Below, piece by piece: positions 53,753 through 62,297 of a stretch of 64,000 bases of DNA. The DNA lies in NCBI GenBank assembly GCA_029945625.1, contig JAQSCW010000002.1:62001-126000 (forward strand), given 5' to 3'. Source of the stretch: a bacterium (GTDB taxonomy: Bacteria > Bacteroidota > Bacteroidia > B-17B0 > Aurantibacillaceae). The first letter of the stretch is position 1, and every line of letters starts with the position of its first letter. A program made the translations under genes and the position numbers. The notes beneath the pieces were generated by a model. The model did no database searches and was not told the origin of the DNA. It saw nothing but the letters and a program-made list of their open reading frames with translations.

Positions 53753-56700
53753 TTATCGTGCAACTGTTACTGTTCCGTTTTTGTTGTAATCAATGCCGTC
53801 TTTTCCTTTTCCGGTGATGGTATAGAAATATACTCCTTCAGCAACATCTACTCCCTTCTGGTTTTTTCCATCCCATTCAATATTACCGGTAGAACTGGTT
53901 AACTCGTAAACAACATGACCCCAACGATCGATAATTACGGCTGTAATCTCCGTTAAATTGCTCGCAGTCAAGTGGAAATAGTCATTTACTTTGTCACCGT
54001 TTGGCGTAAAGATATTCGGAATCTCCATCTTAGACGCTACTTCAACGGTGATTACTTTTCGTGCAGATTCCATACAACTTCCTTTGCTTGCAAACAAGGT
54101 GACAGTATAAGAACCAGGCTGATTGTAGAGAGCAGATCCTGAAATTGTAGCAGTTCCAACCGAATAGGTAGTTCCATTTCCATAATTCCAGATAGAAGTA
54201 ATTCCACTGTTGTTGCTGGTCGATTTTGAAGTATTCACAAAGGTAACAGGCAATGGAGCATAGCCGGTAGTTTGATCAGGGTCAAACGAAGCCGTTAATG
54301 AACCATTGATGACATTCATGGACGACTCGGTTTGGCAACCATTTGATGGATTTAACACCGTGATTCTGTACTCCCCGATTTCATTTGTGGTTAAGGTCAT
54401 AGAGAATTGATTGGTAATAGAAGCTGATCCAGGTGCTGTCCACGTATAAGTTAACCCGGTAGTTGGAGACGTAATAATAGGCGTTACCTTAGTACTTATT
54501 GCTCCACAATCTAACACTGTTGGGCCGGGTTGAATTGGATTATTAACGACAGGGTAATCTCGGTTGTCAGCAATGTCTATGGTAGTGTAAGTTATACATC
54601 CATTATTTTTATCCTGCGCATACATCGTATAAGTTCCTACTATTAAGGCCAGATAAGTGGATGAATTAGAAATATCCGGTTGTGGACTCGGCCCTTTCCA
54701 CAAGTAACCTACTACGGGGTTTCCTGTTGGGAAGCCTGTTGCCGCTGGAATGCTCGACGTGCTTTGGTTAGTAAGCATCACACTTGGCGTTTTACAAGAA
54801 ATAGCACCGGTACCTCCATTGGTAATGATTGCCTTTGGTAAAAACATGTTCTGGTACATTGGCACCACCGAAAAGTTCTGACAGGTGCTGCTGCTGTCTG
54901 TCACTTGTACCGTATAATTTGCGATCAATGATGCATTTGGTGTAGAAGGATTAACATAGATGGTGATGGTATCACCCGGCTGCGAGCTTGGTGAGCCAGG
55001 GAAATTCCATGTATAGAACACATTATTGGTCAAACTTTTTGCCTTCAGTGTAGTTCTTGGCGTATTACAATCGAGGATTTGACTTGGAACGACAGCACTT
55101 ACATTGGGTAAGAATTTATTATCCAAGATAGAGATAGGTGTTCTGGTTTCACACAAATTGGTATTGTCCTTTGTGATAACGGTCCAGGTGCCCGGCACAT
55201 TAACAGTATAGGTATTGTTGCTGCTTAGCGGAGTAGTTCCGGTAGGAATTGTCGAGGAGCTTGCAGGTCCAATCAAGGTGTAAGAAACAGGTCCACCCGG
55301 AGGAGTGGTGCTTCCATTACTGATATTGATAGTAGCTACACTTTTGGTGCCGCAACCCAATGTAAAGTTCTGAGCACTTACCACACTGTACGTCGGGAAT
55401 CCCGAACTGGATCCCACTGTAAAGGTTTTGCAGGTTTGACAGCCATTAATATCGTTCACCAAACAGGTAGTATAAACACCTACTCCGCCGGGAGGATAAC
55501 TTACTGAAGGAGTGGTATAAAATACCGTACCTCCTTGAGGTGAAAGGACGTTATGGGTAATACTTACCGTTTGCGTAGTTTGAATATTCACATTGCTTGC
55601 AGGAACACCACAAATAATTAATTGCGTTAACGGAGATACTGTAGAGCTTGGAATTACTGTGTTTACTCCAATAGCAATGGTATGACTAATGCCACAATTG
55701 GTAACAAAGTCAACCGCATTAATGGTGTATATACCGGGACTAGTAATGGATACAGGCGTGGAAGCAAACGTTGCGCTGTTACTTGCCCAGAAGTAGGACA
55801 AGGAGCCACTGTTATAGGTGTAGGTGGTTTGTGCATCTAAGTTAATGCTTGGATAAGTACACGTAATATCGCTTGAGCCGGTTAAATTAACAACGGTAAA
55901 TGTTGGATAAGGAGGTGCAGGATTCACATTAGCTGTTGCCGTAACCAAACAACCAAGTGGATCACTCGCCGTAATAGTTACTAAACTTGGCGTGTTACCC
56001 GTTGGTATCTGATATTGTCCAATGGTGGTAGTGGTATTGAGACTCAATGGGGCCGGTGACCAAATTAAAGTGGATGGGATTGAAGCGGAACCTGAAGGCG
56101 TAACTGAAACTACTGCCATTGTTCCTCCGCATTGTGCTTGAAGCACCGAAGCAGCTAATAATGGAGCCGGCGTAATAGTACTTTGTACAATTCTGGTGAT
56201 AGGCACACACGATCCCTGTGGTTGCATAAACAAGGTGTAGGTTGCCGATATAGTGGATGTTAAACACTGGTTGGTCATGGATGGTGTAGACTGATTAGGT
56301 GTGATACCCGGACCAGCCCATGAGTATGGCCCAAGTCCTGCCGCCGCACAAATAGTAGCACCTGCTGCACCGCAGGTAGGTACAGTTACTGTTGCAGCGC
56401 CTGCATCATAAGGAACACCGTTACCTGTTATCGTCATAGGTCCGCACTGCGCGTCAAAATAACACATCCCGAAGTGACCTCCAGCTGTACAGTCGGATGT
56501 TAGAATGTCGATTGTAATATACTGATTCAAATAAAATGTGAGGTCAAGAGAATTTAACTTCCAAGGATGATAAATGAGTCCGAAGTTCACACTCGGGCTG
56601 TAAGTAGTTCCTGTTCCCGCATTTAAATACGTAATAGGCACAGTTGCAGTACAAGCGGTACTAGGCGCCGAAACCGAAAAGTTAGGACAAGGGATTACTG

Positions 56701-57556
56701 TAAAAGGACCTGACGCGCTAGCTGCGCTCGAAAGACGGATCTGAAATGCACCTGCGTCACAACAGCCGTGACCGGGCGAAAACACCGATATAAACGCAAA
56801 TTGGAAGAGGGCATTTTGGGCAGTTACCAAAAATGTTTTGGATAATTTCTCCATACTATAATCACCGGTTACCCCATCATTAATTCGAATCACTTTGGTG
56901 CCAAACATACCTCCTGTGAGTTGTGGATTTAACGCGCCACCCGCGGCATTTGCAGACCCTGAACCAAATACGGAATAGATGGGATATTGACTACCTACCT
57001 GAGTATCGACATAACCTCCCGGGGCACTGCAGTCAATTAATGCTGAATTTTGGGGAGGCATCGGGCAGCAACCAAAAAGGTTGCAAGAGTTCGGTCCAGA
57101 GAGTCCACCGGGATAATAAGGAGCCATTGTAGACGTACTGCTGGAACTGATGTTGCTGTTGTAGCCGCCATTCACTGACCAGCCTGTAATTTGTGTAGAA
57201 ACGGTGATGGCCCCGGACGCCGATGCTTCGAAATCTTCGTTCACACATCCAGGACTTGGTGATGGCCTGCCCGCCTGCAGAAAATCTTCAAATCTTTTGG
57301 CGTAATCTACCTTTGGGCTAATGTTATATTTATTGTCAATAAATTCCCGCTTTAAACGGTACATCTTTATCTTAAACTCCGAACCAAGAAAATTCTCGGA
57401 AATAGCAGAAGCCCTCGCCGCAGTTTCATCAAACCCAGCCAGTGAATCCTGGTCAAAAATCGTATAATAAATCGGATCAATGCTGAAATACTGCCCCCAA
57501 CTATTGGTTGAAAGGGTCATGAGTGCAATAATGCATCCTGTAATTAATTTTTTCAT
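53753..57556 (-). CDS. T9SS cargo protein, type B sorting domain, modular Cys-repeat family (IV)
   Basis: 1267 residues, the longest protein in the window. The signal peptide (KKLITGCIIALMTLSTNSWG) is followed by a charged region (about 25-95), then a unique Cys-rich head (about 100-370: CVNEDFEASASGAITVSTQITGW, CNLFGCCPMPPQ, GHGCCDAGAFQIRLS) resembling a carbohydrate-binding or lectin-like beta-sandwich. Next come three Ig-like parts, then the same module block as its neighbour (NLTGSSDITCTYPSINLDA, SAQNFTLGCGTKSV with PGGPVSYTLIGP, ILDCNTPRTTLKAKSLTNN, GGTGAISCKTPSVMLTNQS, YPVVNNPIQPGPTVLDCG), a PKD-like domain and the type B domain IPNIFTPNGDKVNDYF. A -7 box lies 32 nt before the ATG. Confidence 0.9.
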   Translation of the reverse strand: MKKLITGCIIALMTLSTNSWGQYFSIDPIYYTIFDQDSLAGFDETAARASAISENFLGSEFKIKMYRLKREFIDNKYNISPKVDYAKRFEDFLQAGRPSPSPGCVNEDFEASASGAITVSTQITGWSVNGGYNSNISSSSTSTMAPYYPGGLSGPNSCNLFGCCPMPPQNSALIDCSAPGGYVDTQVGSQYPIYSVFGSGSANAAGGALNPQLTGGMFGTKVIRINDGVTGDYSMEKLSKTFLVTAQNALFQFAFISVFSPGHGCCDAGAFQIRLSSAASASGPFTVIPCPNFSVSAPSTACTATVPITYLNAGTGTTYSPSVNFGLIYHPWKLNSLDLTFYLNQYITIDILTSDCTAGGHFGMCYFDAQCGPMTITGNGVPYDAGAATVTVPTCGAAGATICAAAGLGPYSWAGPGITPNQSTPSMTNQCLTSTISATYTLFMQPQGSCVPITRIVQSTITPAPLLAASVLQAQCGGTMAVVSVTPSGSASIPSTLIWSPAPLSLNTTTTIGQYQIPTGNTPSLVTITASDPLGCLVTATANVNPAPPYPTFTVVNLTGSSDITCTYPSINLDAQTTYTYNSGSLSYFWASNSATFASTPVSITSPGIYTINAVDFVTNCGISHTIAIGVNTVIPSSTVSPLTQLIICGVPASNVNIQTTQTVSITHNVLSPQGGTVFYTTPSVSYPPGGVGVYTTCLVNDINGCQTCKTFTVGSSSGFPTYSVVSAQNFTLGCGTKSVATINISNGSTTPPGGPVSYTLIGPASSSTIPTGTTPLSSNNTYTVNVPGTWTVITKDNTNLCETRTPISILDNKFLPNVSAVVPSQILDCNTPRTTLKAKSLTNNVFYTWNFPGSPSSQPGDTITIYVNPSTPNASLIANYTVQVTDSSSTCQNFSVVPMYQNMFLPKAIITNGGTGAISCKTPSVMLTNQSTSSIPAATGFPTGNPVVGYLWKGPSPQPDISNSSTYLALIVGTYTMYAQDKNNGCITYTTIDIADNRDYPVVNNPIQPGPTVLDCGAISTKVTPIITSPTTGLTYTWTAPGSASITNQFSMTLTTNEIGEYRITVLNPSNGCQTESSMNVINGSLTASFDPDQTTGYAPLPVTFVNTSKSTSNNSGITSIWNYGNGTTYSVGTATISGSALYNQPGSYTVTLFASKGSCMESARKVITVEVASKMEIPNIFTPNGDKVNDYFHLTASNLTEITAVIIDRWGHVVYELTSSTGNIEWDGKNQKGVDVAEGVYFYTITGKGKDGIDYNKNGTVTVAR

Positions 57557-57588
57557 GCTCTTAGTTTATTTTTATGAAGATAAGTATT

Positions 57589-57596
57589 CAAATATA
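57589..57596 (-). promoter_or_regulatory. -7 box of the 53.8-57.6 kb T9SS gene
   Basis: Minus-strand TATATTTG matches TAnnTTTG, 32 nt before ATG 57556. Confidence 0.5.
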
Positions 57597-57902
57597 GTAC
57601 CAAACTTTGTTAAATTGAAATTTTATCAAATAAATATTTGCCAAACGACTCCACAAAACTACTTTCCGCCTCTAAACCCAAAAGTTGTTGTGTAATCATA
57701 CTTTACCGGTTCTTCCATTACACTATTCGTGCCTAATATTACCATCACGCTATTCCGGCCGATAAAAAAACTGCATTTAAGCCAATTGATCATTTTTCTC
57801 GTCGGAAATAGCGAAATCCGGCGAGTTATTGGGTGTTTTGCAAAGATATTCGCTAAAATAGGCCCAAAACATTCAAACGCGCCAAAATATTGCCGATGGC
57901 TT
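57597..57902. other. 306-nt gap with one doubtful minus-strand frame
   Basis: A 96-codon minus-strand frame (57659-57949) overlaps the lipoprotein gene by 47 nt. Its last codons (EEPVKYDYTTTFGFRGGK) look like the end of a beta-strand-rich protein, but the rest has no family signal. It may be a remnant of an outer-membrane protein. No repeat or RNA is seen. Confidence 0.3.
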
Positions 57903-58349
57903 TTACTCCCCCTGTTCGCTCTGCGCACTAAACAATCGGATAGCAGCACCGCTGTTCACAAACACCAATTGGTTCAAGAGATACAACTCGTTCTTCTTTA
58001 ACGCCAATTCAATGGCAGAAGGACTCATTTCCCTTTTTATAAGCTCAAAATCCTGTGCGTGTAAATGATAGTCAGTCGCCATTTTTCCAAAAAATAAGTT
58101 CGACTTATTTGCACAGGCCGACAGGTTTTCGACATCCTTCGCTAATAAAAAGAGCGTACTTAATTCCTTCCGGATCTCGACGAGATGTGTTGCCAGTAAA
58201 TCATCATCAGCCGAAAGGCTTGTTAGGATATCCACTCTGTCTTTTATTTCATGGTCATAATTCTCTTTTAGCGCTGCTTTTTTATCACGATGTTTGCAGG
58301 TTATAAAAAATACAGACAAGAACAAAATGGTAAGGAGTGTATGTTTCAT
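57903..58349 (-). CDS. Small predicted lipoprotein of unknown function
   Basis: 148 residues with a short hydrophobic signal (KHTLLTILFLSVFF) and lipobox-like FITC, Cys at residue 18, then a strongly charged helical body (KHRDKKAALKENYDHEIKDRVDILTSL). Long amphipathic helices with Leu and Glu dominate (LVEIRKELSTLFLLAKDVENL). No family is recognised. It is flanked upstream by the tandem intergenic repeat and has no clear operon partner. Confidence 0.7.
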   Translation of the reverse strand: MKHTLLTILFLSVFFITCKHRDKKAALKENYDHEIKDRVDILTSLSADDDLLATHLVEIRKELSTLFLLAKDVENLSACANKSNLFFGKMATDYHLHAQDFELIKREMSPSAIELALKKNELYLLNQLVFVNSGAAIRLFSAQSEQGE

Positions 58350-58399
58350 TGGTCTTAATCGTTTTTGAAAATTGCACTTTTAGCGCAAGAATCCAATTT

Positions 58400-58725
58400 C
58401 TGTAAAAATTAAACACAGAGATACAAAAGATACAAAGCTGCACAGAGAATAATCATACAAAACTGTGAATCTCTGTCCCTTCGTGTCTCTGTAGTTTCTG
58501 TCTGCTTTTAACCACAAAGGTCAAAGAGGGTTACACAAAGGGCACAGAGAAAAACAAATCTACTGTAAAAATTAATCACAGTGATACAAGAGATACAGAG
58601 CTGCACAGAGAATAATCATACAAAACTGTGAATCTCTGTCCCTTCGTATCTCTGTAGTTTCTGTCTGCTTTTAACCACTGAAGGCACAGAGGCTTACACG
58701 GAGAACACAGAGAAGAACAAATCCA
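58400..58725. repeat. Two tandem copies of a 163-nt intergenic repeat
   Basis: Copy 1 (58400-58562) and copy 2 (58563-58725) are nearly the same over the first 120 nt; for example both carry CTGTAAAAATTAA, GCACAGAGAATAATCATACA and TTTCTGTCTGCTTTTAACCA. Each unit has short internal inverted repeats built from CACAGAGATAC and GTCTCTGTAG. No open frame crosses it. It fills much of the 600-nt gap between the lipoprotein and the pseudouridine synthase gene; the rest of the gap holds repeat copy B and the start of the next gene. Confidence 0.75.
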
Positions 58726-58815
58726 CTTTGTGTGCTCTGTGTGGTTTCTGTCTCCTTCCTATGTTTATAAATAGGCATTTCATTGTTTTGTTCTTCAAAC
58801 CCAGTGGACTTTCAG
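58655..58815. repeat. Dispersed intergenic repeat, copy B
   Basis: It matches copy A at 23991-24137 in the order TAGTTTCTGT, TTTTAACCAC, AGAGAAGAACAAA, TTTCTGTCTCCTT, TTTATAAATAGG, TTCTTCAAACC. It overlaps the end of the tandem repeat, so the tandem unit is part of the same family. About 34.5 kb separates the two sites. Confidence 0.6.
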
Positions 58816-58949
58816 TGTATTTGGTTTAGTTTTTCAAAGTAAAAGTACGGCTTTTGATTGAAAATGGAACCCATCCTCCCGCCATTAAATAAGATGAATT
58901 AGCATCGGGCCAAAACAATTTCTGAATTATTAAATACCTTTACTTTTTT

Positions 58950-59540
58950 ATGGATCGCTATTTCATCGTGTACAAACCTTATAAAATGCTCTCTCAGTTT
59001 GTTAGTCCTTATGAGCACCGACTGCTTGGTCATCTTGCATTTGATTTTCCGGAAGGTACACATGCCGTAGGAAGGCTTGACGATGAAAGTGAGGGACTTC
59101 TCATACTTACAACCGACAAAAGTCTCACCCGAAAATTGATGCATCCAAGCAAAAAACACAAGCGACATTACCTTGTATTGGTTGAAAAAGAAGTGGAAGA
59201 TTCAACGCTTGAACGTTTGAGAAACGGCATCAAGATTCTTGTCAAAAAGAAAGGAACATACACCACCTTGCCCTGTGAGGTCAACCGCATATACACCACC
59301 GGCGCCATACCCGCTCGCGAACCGGCCTTTGTGGAATACGAGCCGCATACCTGGCTTGAATTTGTATTAACCGAAGGTAAAAACAGGCAACTCAGGAAAA
59401 TGTGCAAAGCAGTTCGGCACACTTGTAAACGGTTAATTCGTACCCGAATCGAAAATCTTAATCTGGATGGAATGACCGCAGGCGAAGTAAAAGAAATAGA
59501 AAAAGATAGACTCTTCTCTCTGTTGGGTCTTGCTATTTAG
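58950..59540 (+). CDS. rluE: RsuA/RluB/E/F-family pseudouridine synthase (RluE-like)
   Basis: The 196-residue catalytic domain has no N-terminal S4 domain, as in RluE. GRLDDESEGLLILTTD contains the catalytic Asp (D44), HYLVLVEKEV is the central strand, and EGKNRQLRKMCKAVRHTCKRLIRTRI is the closing family block. E. coli RluE makes pseudouridine 2457 in 23S rRNA; that exact target is inferred. A TACCTTTA box, one base off the consensus, lies 7 nt before the ATG, so this mRNA may also be leaderless. Its stop overlaps the stop of fahA on the other strand by 8 nt. Confidence 0.88.
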   Translation: MDRYFIVYKPYKMLSQFVSPYEHRLLGHLAFDFPEGTHAVGRLDDESEGLLILTTDKSLTRKLMHPSKKHKRHYLVLVEKEVEDSTLERLRNGIKILVKKKGTYTTLPCEVNRIYTTGAIPAREPAFVEYEPHTWLEFVLTEGKNRQLRKMCKAVRHTCKRLIRTRIENLNLDGMTAGEVKEIEKDRLFSLLGLAI

Positions 59541-60786
59541 CAGGCAACGCAGTGGCGACACATTCTCCAAATCCAACACGCATACCGTCTTTTTCACAAT
59601 GGCCTCGAATAATGATGGTATCAAAATCGTTTACGAATTTTCGTTCAGAACCGTCATTTAATTTAAGGGGTTTGGTTCCCCGCCAGGTTAACTCAAGGAA
59701 ACTTCCGTACTCATGTGGCTGCGGGCCGCTGATGGTGCCACTTGCCATGAGGTCGCCCACATTAATGTTACACCCGTTTACGGTATGATGGGCCAACTGT
59801 TGTTCCATGGTCCAATACATGTATTTATAATTGGAGGTAATGATCTTATTTTCTTCCCCGCCTTTTGGTTTAATAAATACATCCAATTGAATGTCGAGAT
59901 TACGGTCGCCTACGTACTGTAGATAAGGAAGTACTTTCGGTTCTTGTTTGTATCCCTTCGTGCGGAAAGGCTCTAAGGCCTCCAACGTTACTATCCAGGG
60001 ACTAACAGTGCTCGCAAAATTCTTCGATAGAAATGGTCCAAGTGGTACATACTCCCAAGTTTGAATATCGCGCGCACTCCAATCGTTAAACAATACCATT
60101 CCAAAAATATATTCGTCGGCGAGTGCTGTTGTTACGTTATCTCCCAGGGAGGTAGATTTTCCGATGACAAATGCAGTTTCCAATTCAATGTCCAATAATT
60201 TTGTGGGGCCAAAAACGGGTGTCTCTGAATCGGCAGGTTTCTGTTGTCCTTTGGGACGGAAAAAGGAATGTCCACTCACACAAATGCTGCTCGATCGGCC
60301 ATGGTAGCCCACAGGCAAGTGCTTCCAATTGGGCAATAAGGCATTGGCAGGATCGCGAAACATGGTGCCAACATTGGTAGCATGATCCATACTACTATAA
60401 AAATCGGTGTAATCCCCTACTCTAACAGGCATGAGCATTTTTACCGCGCTTTGTTTTTTAAAGACAGCATTAAAAATGGCTTCCTCATTTTTGAGTCTGG
60501 AATTTGGATCAGTTAACAAGGTAATCAATTGTACTCTGAGGGCAGATGTTTTTGTTTTACCAAGTGAAATAAAATCGTTCAGATACAGTTGCTCCAGCAC
60601 AGACGCATCGCAGCTCAGTAATTGGTGTTTAGCAAGTTCATACAAATCGATGACATAATCCCCAATCGCTGAACACGCATGGTGATTTACCCCTTGATCA
60701 GAATAAATACCAAAAGGAATATTATGAATTGAAAAATCGGAGGCGGGTGCTACTTCTAACCAGCTAGTCAGGTTCTTATTAGACAT
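59533..60786 (-). CDS. fahA: Fumarylacetoacetase
   Basis: The 417-residue protein has the N-terminal SH3-like FAH domain (about 1-115: IHNIPFGIYSDQG) and the C-terminal FAH fold. Metal and catalytic residues are in VGDYTDFYSSMDHATNVG (about 122-140), LDIELETAFVIGKSTSLGD and FNDWSARDIQTWEYVPLGPF. It hydrolyses fumarylacetoacetate to fumarate and acetoacetate, the last step of tyrosine and phenylalanine breakdown through homogentisate. Homogentisate dioxygenase is not in the window. The start (ATG 60786) overlaps the end of the unknown helical gene by 8 nt, so it is coupled to it. Confidence 0.95.
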   Translation of the reverse strand: MSNKNLTSWLEVAPASDFSIHNIPFGIYSDQGVNHHACSAIGDYVIDLYELAKHQLLSCDASVLEQLYLNDFISLGKTKTSALRVQLITLLTDPNSRLKNEEAIFNAVFKKQSAVKMLMPVRVGDYTDFYSSMDHATNVGTMFRDPANALLPNWKHLPVGYHGRSSSICVSGHSFFRPKGQQKPADSETPVFGPTKLLDIELETAFVIGKSTSLGDNVTTALADEYIFGMVLFNDWSARDIQTWEYVPLGPFLSKNFASTVSPWIVTLEALEPFRTKGYKQEPKVLPYLQYVGDRNLDIQLDVFIKPKGGEENKIITSNYKYMYWTMEQQLAHHTVNGCNINVGDLMASGTISGPQPHEYGSFLELTWRGTKPLKLNDGSERKFVNDFDTIIIRGHCEKDGMRVGFGECVATALPAK

Positions 60787-61291
60787 TCATTCGTGATTTA
60801 AGGTTTGAAATCAGGTCGGAGACCAGTTGTGGATTTTTATTGTTTTTGGCAACTTCGGCAATCTCCATGGCTGTTTCGAGGGTTCCTTCGCTGATTACCC
60901 CTTCCGAACTCTCCACAACCGACAGGGCTTCGAGGGCCAATTGAAAATCATCGTGACACGACAGCTCAACAAACACTAAAAAATCGGGGCTAAAATCGAG
61001 ACCACACTCCCAACAGGCCGCTACTAATTTAATTTTTTCAGAAACCCGACCGGCCTTCTTAATTGCATCCACAAGGAGCTTACCTGAATTGGTAGTTTTG
61101 AGCTTCTCAAACAACTCTTCACTTTCGGCACGTGTCAAATCTTTTTCAAGAAGGGCCTCAATCAGATCGGCACCGGCATTTTCTTTTTTCGAAAATCCCG
61201 CGCGATTAATAAGGAGAGTACTGTACTCTTTTTCGTTAAATAATTTCTCGGGATCAAATGCGTCCTCATCAAGAAGCTCTTTAATATCCAT
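60779..61291 (-). CDS. Unknown helical protein in the moxR-fahA set
   Basis: 170 residues, all helical in appearance (KELLDEDAFDPEKLFNEKEYSTLLINRAGF; LIEALLEKDLTRAESEELFEKL; AMEIAEVAKNNKNPQLVSDLISNL) with acidic bias. Two Cys (AACWECGLDF) lie in the middle. It looks like a short HEAT/ARM-type repeat protein, but I know no named family. It starts 5 nt after the moxR stop and its end overlaps the start of fahA, so it is very likely co-translated with both. A partner role for MoxR is a guess from position. Confidence 0.75.
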   Translation of the reverse strand: MDIKELLDEDAFDPEKLFNEKEYSTLLINRAGFSKKENAGADLIEALLEKDLTRAESEELFEKLKTTNSGKLLVDAIKKAGRVSEKIKLVAACWECGLDFSPDFLVFVELSCHDDFQLALEALSVVESSEGVISEGTLETAMEIAEVAKNNKNPQLVSDLISNLKSRMNV

Positions 61292-61296
61292 TGTTC

Positions 61297-62265
61297 CTAC
61301 ATTAATTGTTTAATAATATCTTCCACTGAAACGCCTTCGGCTTCGGCCTTGTAATTTAACACCAAACGATGACGCAAAATTGGCAAGGCGATAGCGCGAA
61401 CATCTTCAATATCGGGGCTAAATTTTCCCCTGATGGCCGCGTGGCACTTCGCCCCTATAATCAAATACTGCGAAGCGCGTGGGCCTGCTCCCCATAACAA
61501 ATATTTTTTCGCCGCCTCACTGGTGTATTCACCGGTTAAACGTGTTTTGTGTACCAATTTTACGGCATATTCAATTACATTATCAGCAACGGGAATCTTT
61601 CTGATCAGTTCTTGAAAAAACACAATCTCTTGTGCATTCAACACCTTGCTTAATTGCACCTTGTTATCAGATGTAGTGAGTTTTACTACCTGCAATTCTT
61701 CCAAAAACGTCGGGTAATCGAGCCACACATTGAACATAAATCGATCGAGCTGCGCTTCCGGCAAAGGATAGGTTCCCTCCTGCTCTATCGGATTTTGAGT
61801 AGCAAGCACAAAGAAAGGACTGTCAAGCGGGTATTTTTTTCCTGCTGCGGTAACTTGTCTTTCCTGCATGGCCTCCAACAAAGCGGCTTGTGTTTTTGGA
61901 GGAGTCCGGTTGATCTCATCGGCCAGAATGATGTTTGAAAATAATGGTCCTTTGATAAACTGAAAATGGCGTTGTTCGTCGAGGATCTCACTGCCTATGA
62001 TATCGCCGGGCATAAGATCGGGTGTAAACTGGATTCGGTTGAACGACAAACCAAGGGCATCGGCAATGGTATTCACCAGTAGGGTTTTTGCCAAGCCCGG
62101 CACCCCCACCAATAAACAATGTCCTCTACTAAATATGGAGATGAGCACATTTCTAACAGTATCCTCCTGCCCAACGATTACCTTCGCTATTTCGGTGTTG
62201 AGTTCATGGTATTTGGAAACAAAGCCCAATACCGCTTCCGTATCATTTTTGAAAGTTAGTGACAT
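61297..62265 (-). CDS. MoxR-family AAA+ ATPase
   Basis: 322 residues from ATG 62265. Walker A GVPGLAKT (54-61), Walker B IILADEINRTPP (D115, E116), sensor 1 LATQNPIEQEGTYPLPEAQLDRFMF and sensor 2-type GPRASQYLI identify a MoxR ATPase. These act as chaperones that insert cofactors or ready partner proteins, usually with von Willebrand factor A-domain and DUF58 partners. None is seen downstream; the next genes are an unknown helical protein and fahA. ATG 62265 is chosen over the longer frame because the -7 box TATCTTTG ends 6 nt before it. Confidence 0.92.
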   Translation of the reverse strand: MSLTFKNDTEAVLGFVSKYHELNTEIAKVIVGQEDTVRNVLISIFSRGHCLLVGVPGLAKTLLVNTIADALGLSFNRIQFTPDLMPGDIIGSEILDEQRHFQFIKGPLFSNIILADEINRTPPKTQAALLEAMQERQVTAAGKKYPLDSPFFVLATQNPIEQEGTYPLPEAQLDRFMFNVWLDYPTFLEELQVVKLTTSDNKVQLSKVLNAQEIVFFQELIRKIPVADNVIEYAVKLVHKTRLTGEYTSEAAKKYLLWGAGPRASQYLIIGAKCHAAIRGKFSPDIEDVRAIALPILRHRLVLNYKAEAEGVSVEDIIKQLM

Positions 62266-62271
62266 AGTTTG

Positions 62272-62279
62272 CAAAGATA
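62272..62279 (-). promoter_or_regulatory. -7 box placed 6 nt before the moxR ATG
   Basis: Minus-strand TATCTTTG, a full match to TAnnTTTG, lies in the 32-nt gap after the upstream gene. The 6-nt gap predicts transcription from the ATG itself. Confidence 0.6.
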
Positions 62280-62297
62280 CATAAATAATCAAAAAAA

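Noticed and set aside
50203-57556. Idea that the two type B proteins are CRISPR-like or phage tail repeats
   Set aside because: The repeats are protein modules of 80-110 residues with sorting domains; there is no regular DNA repeat-spacer pattern.
57659-57949. 96-codon minus-strand frame downstream of the small lipoprotein
   Set aside because: It overlaps the lipoprotein gene and shows no family motif; only the last few codons look protein-like, so it is kept as a possible remnant and not called as a gene.
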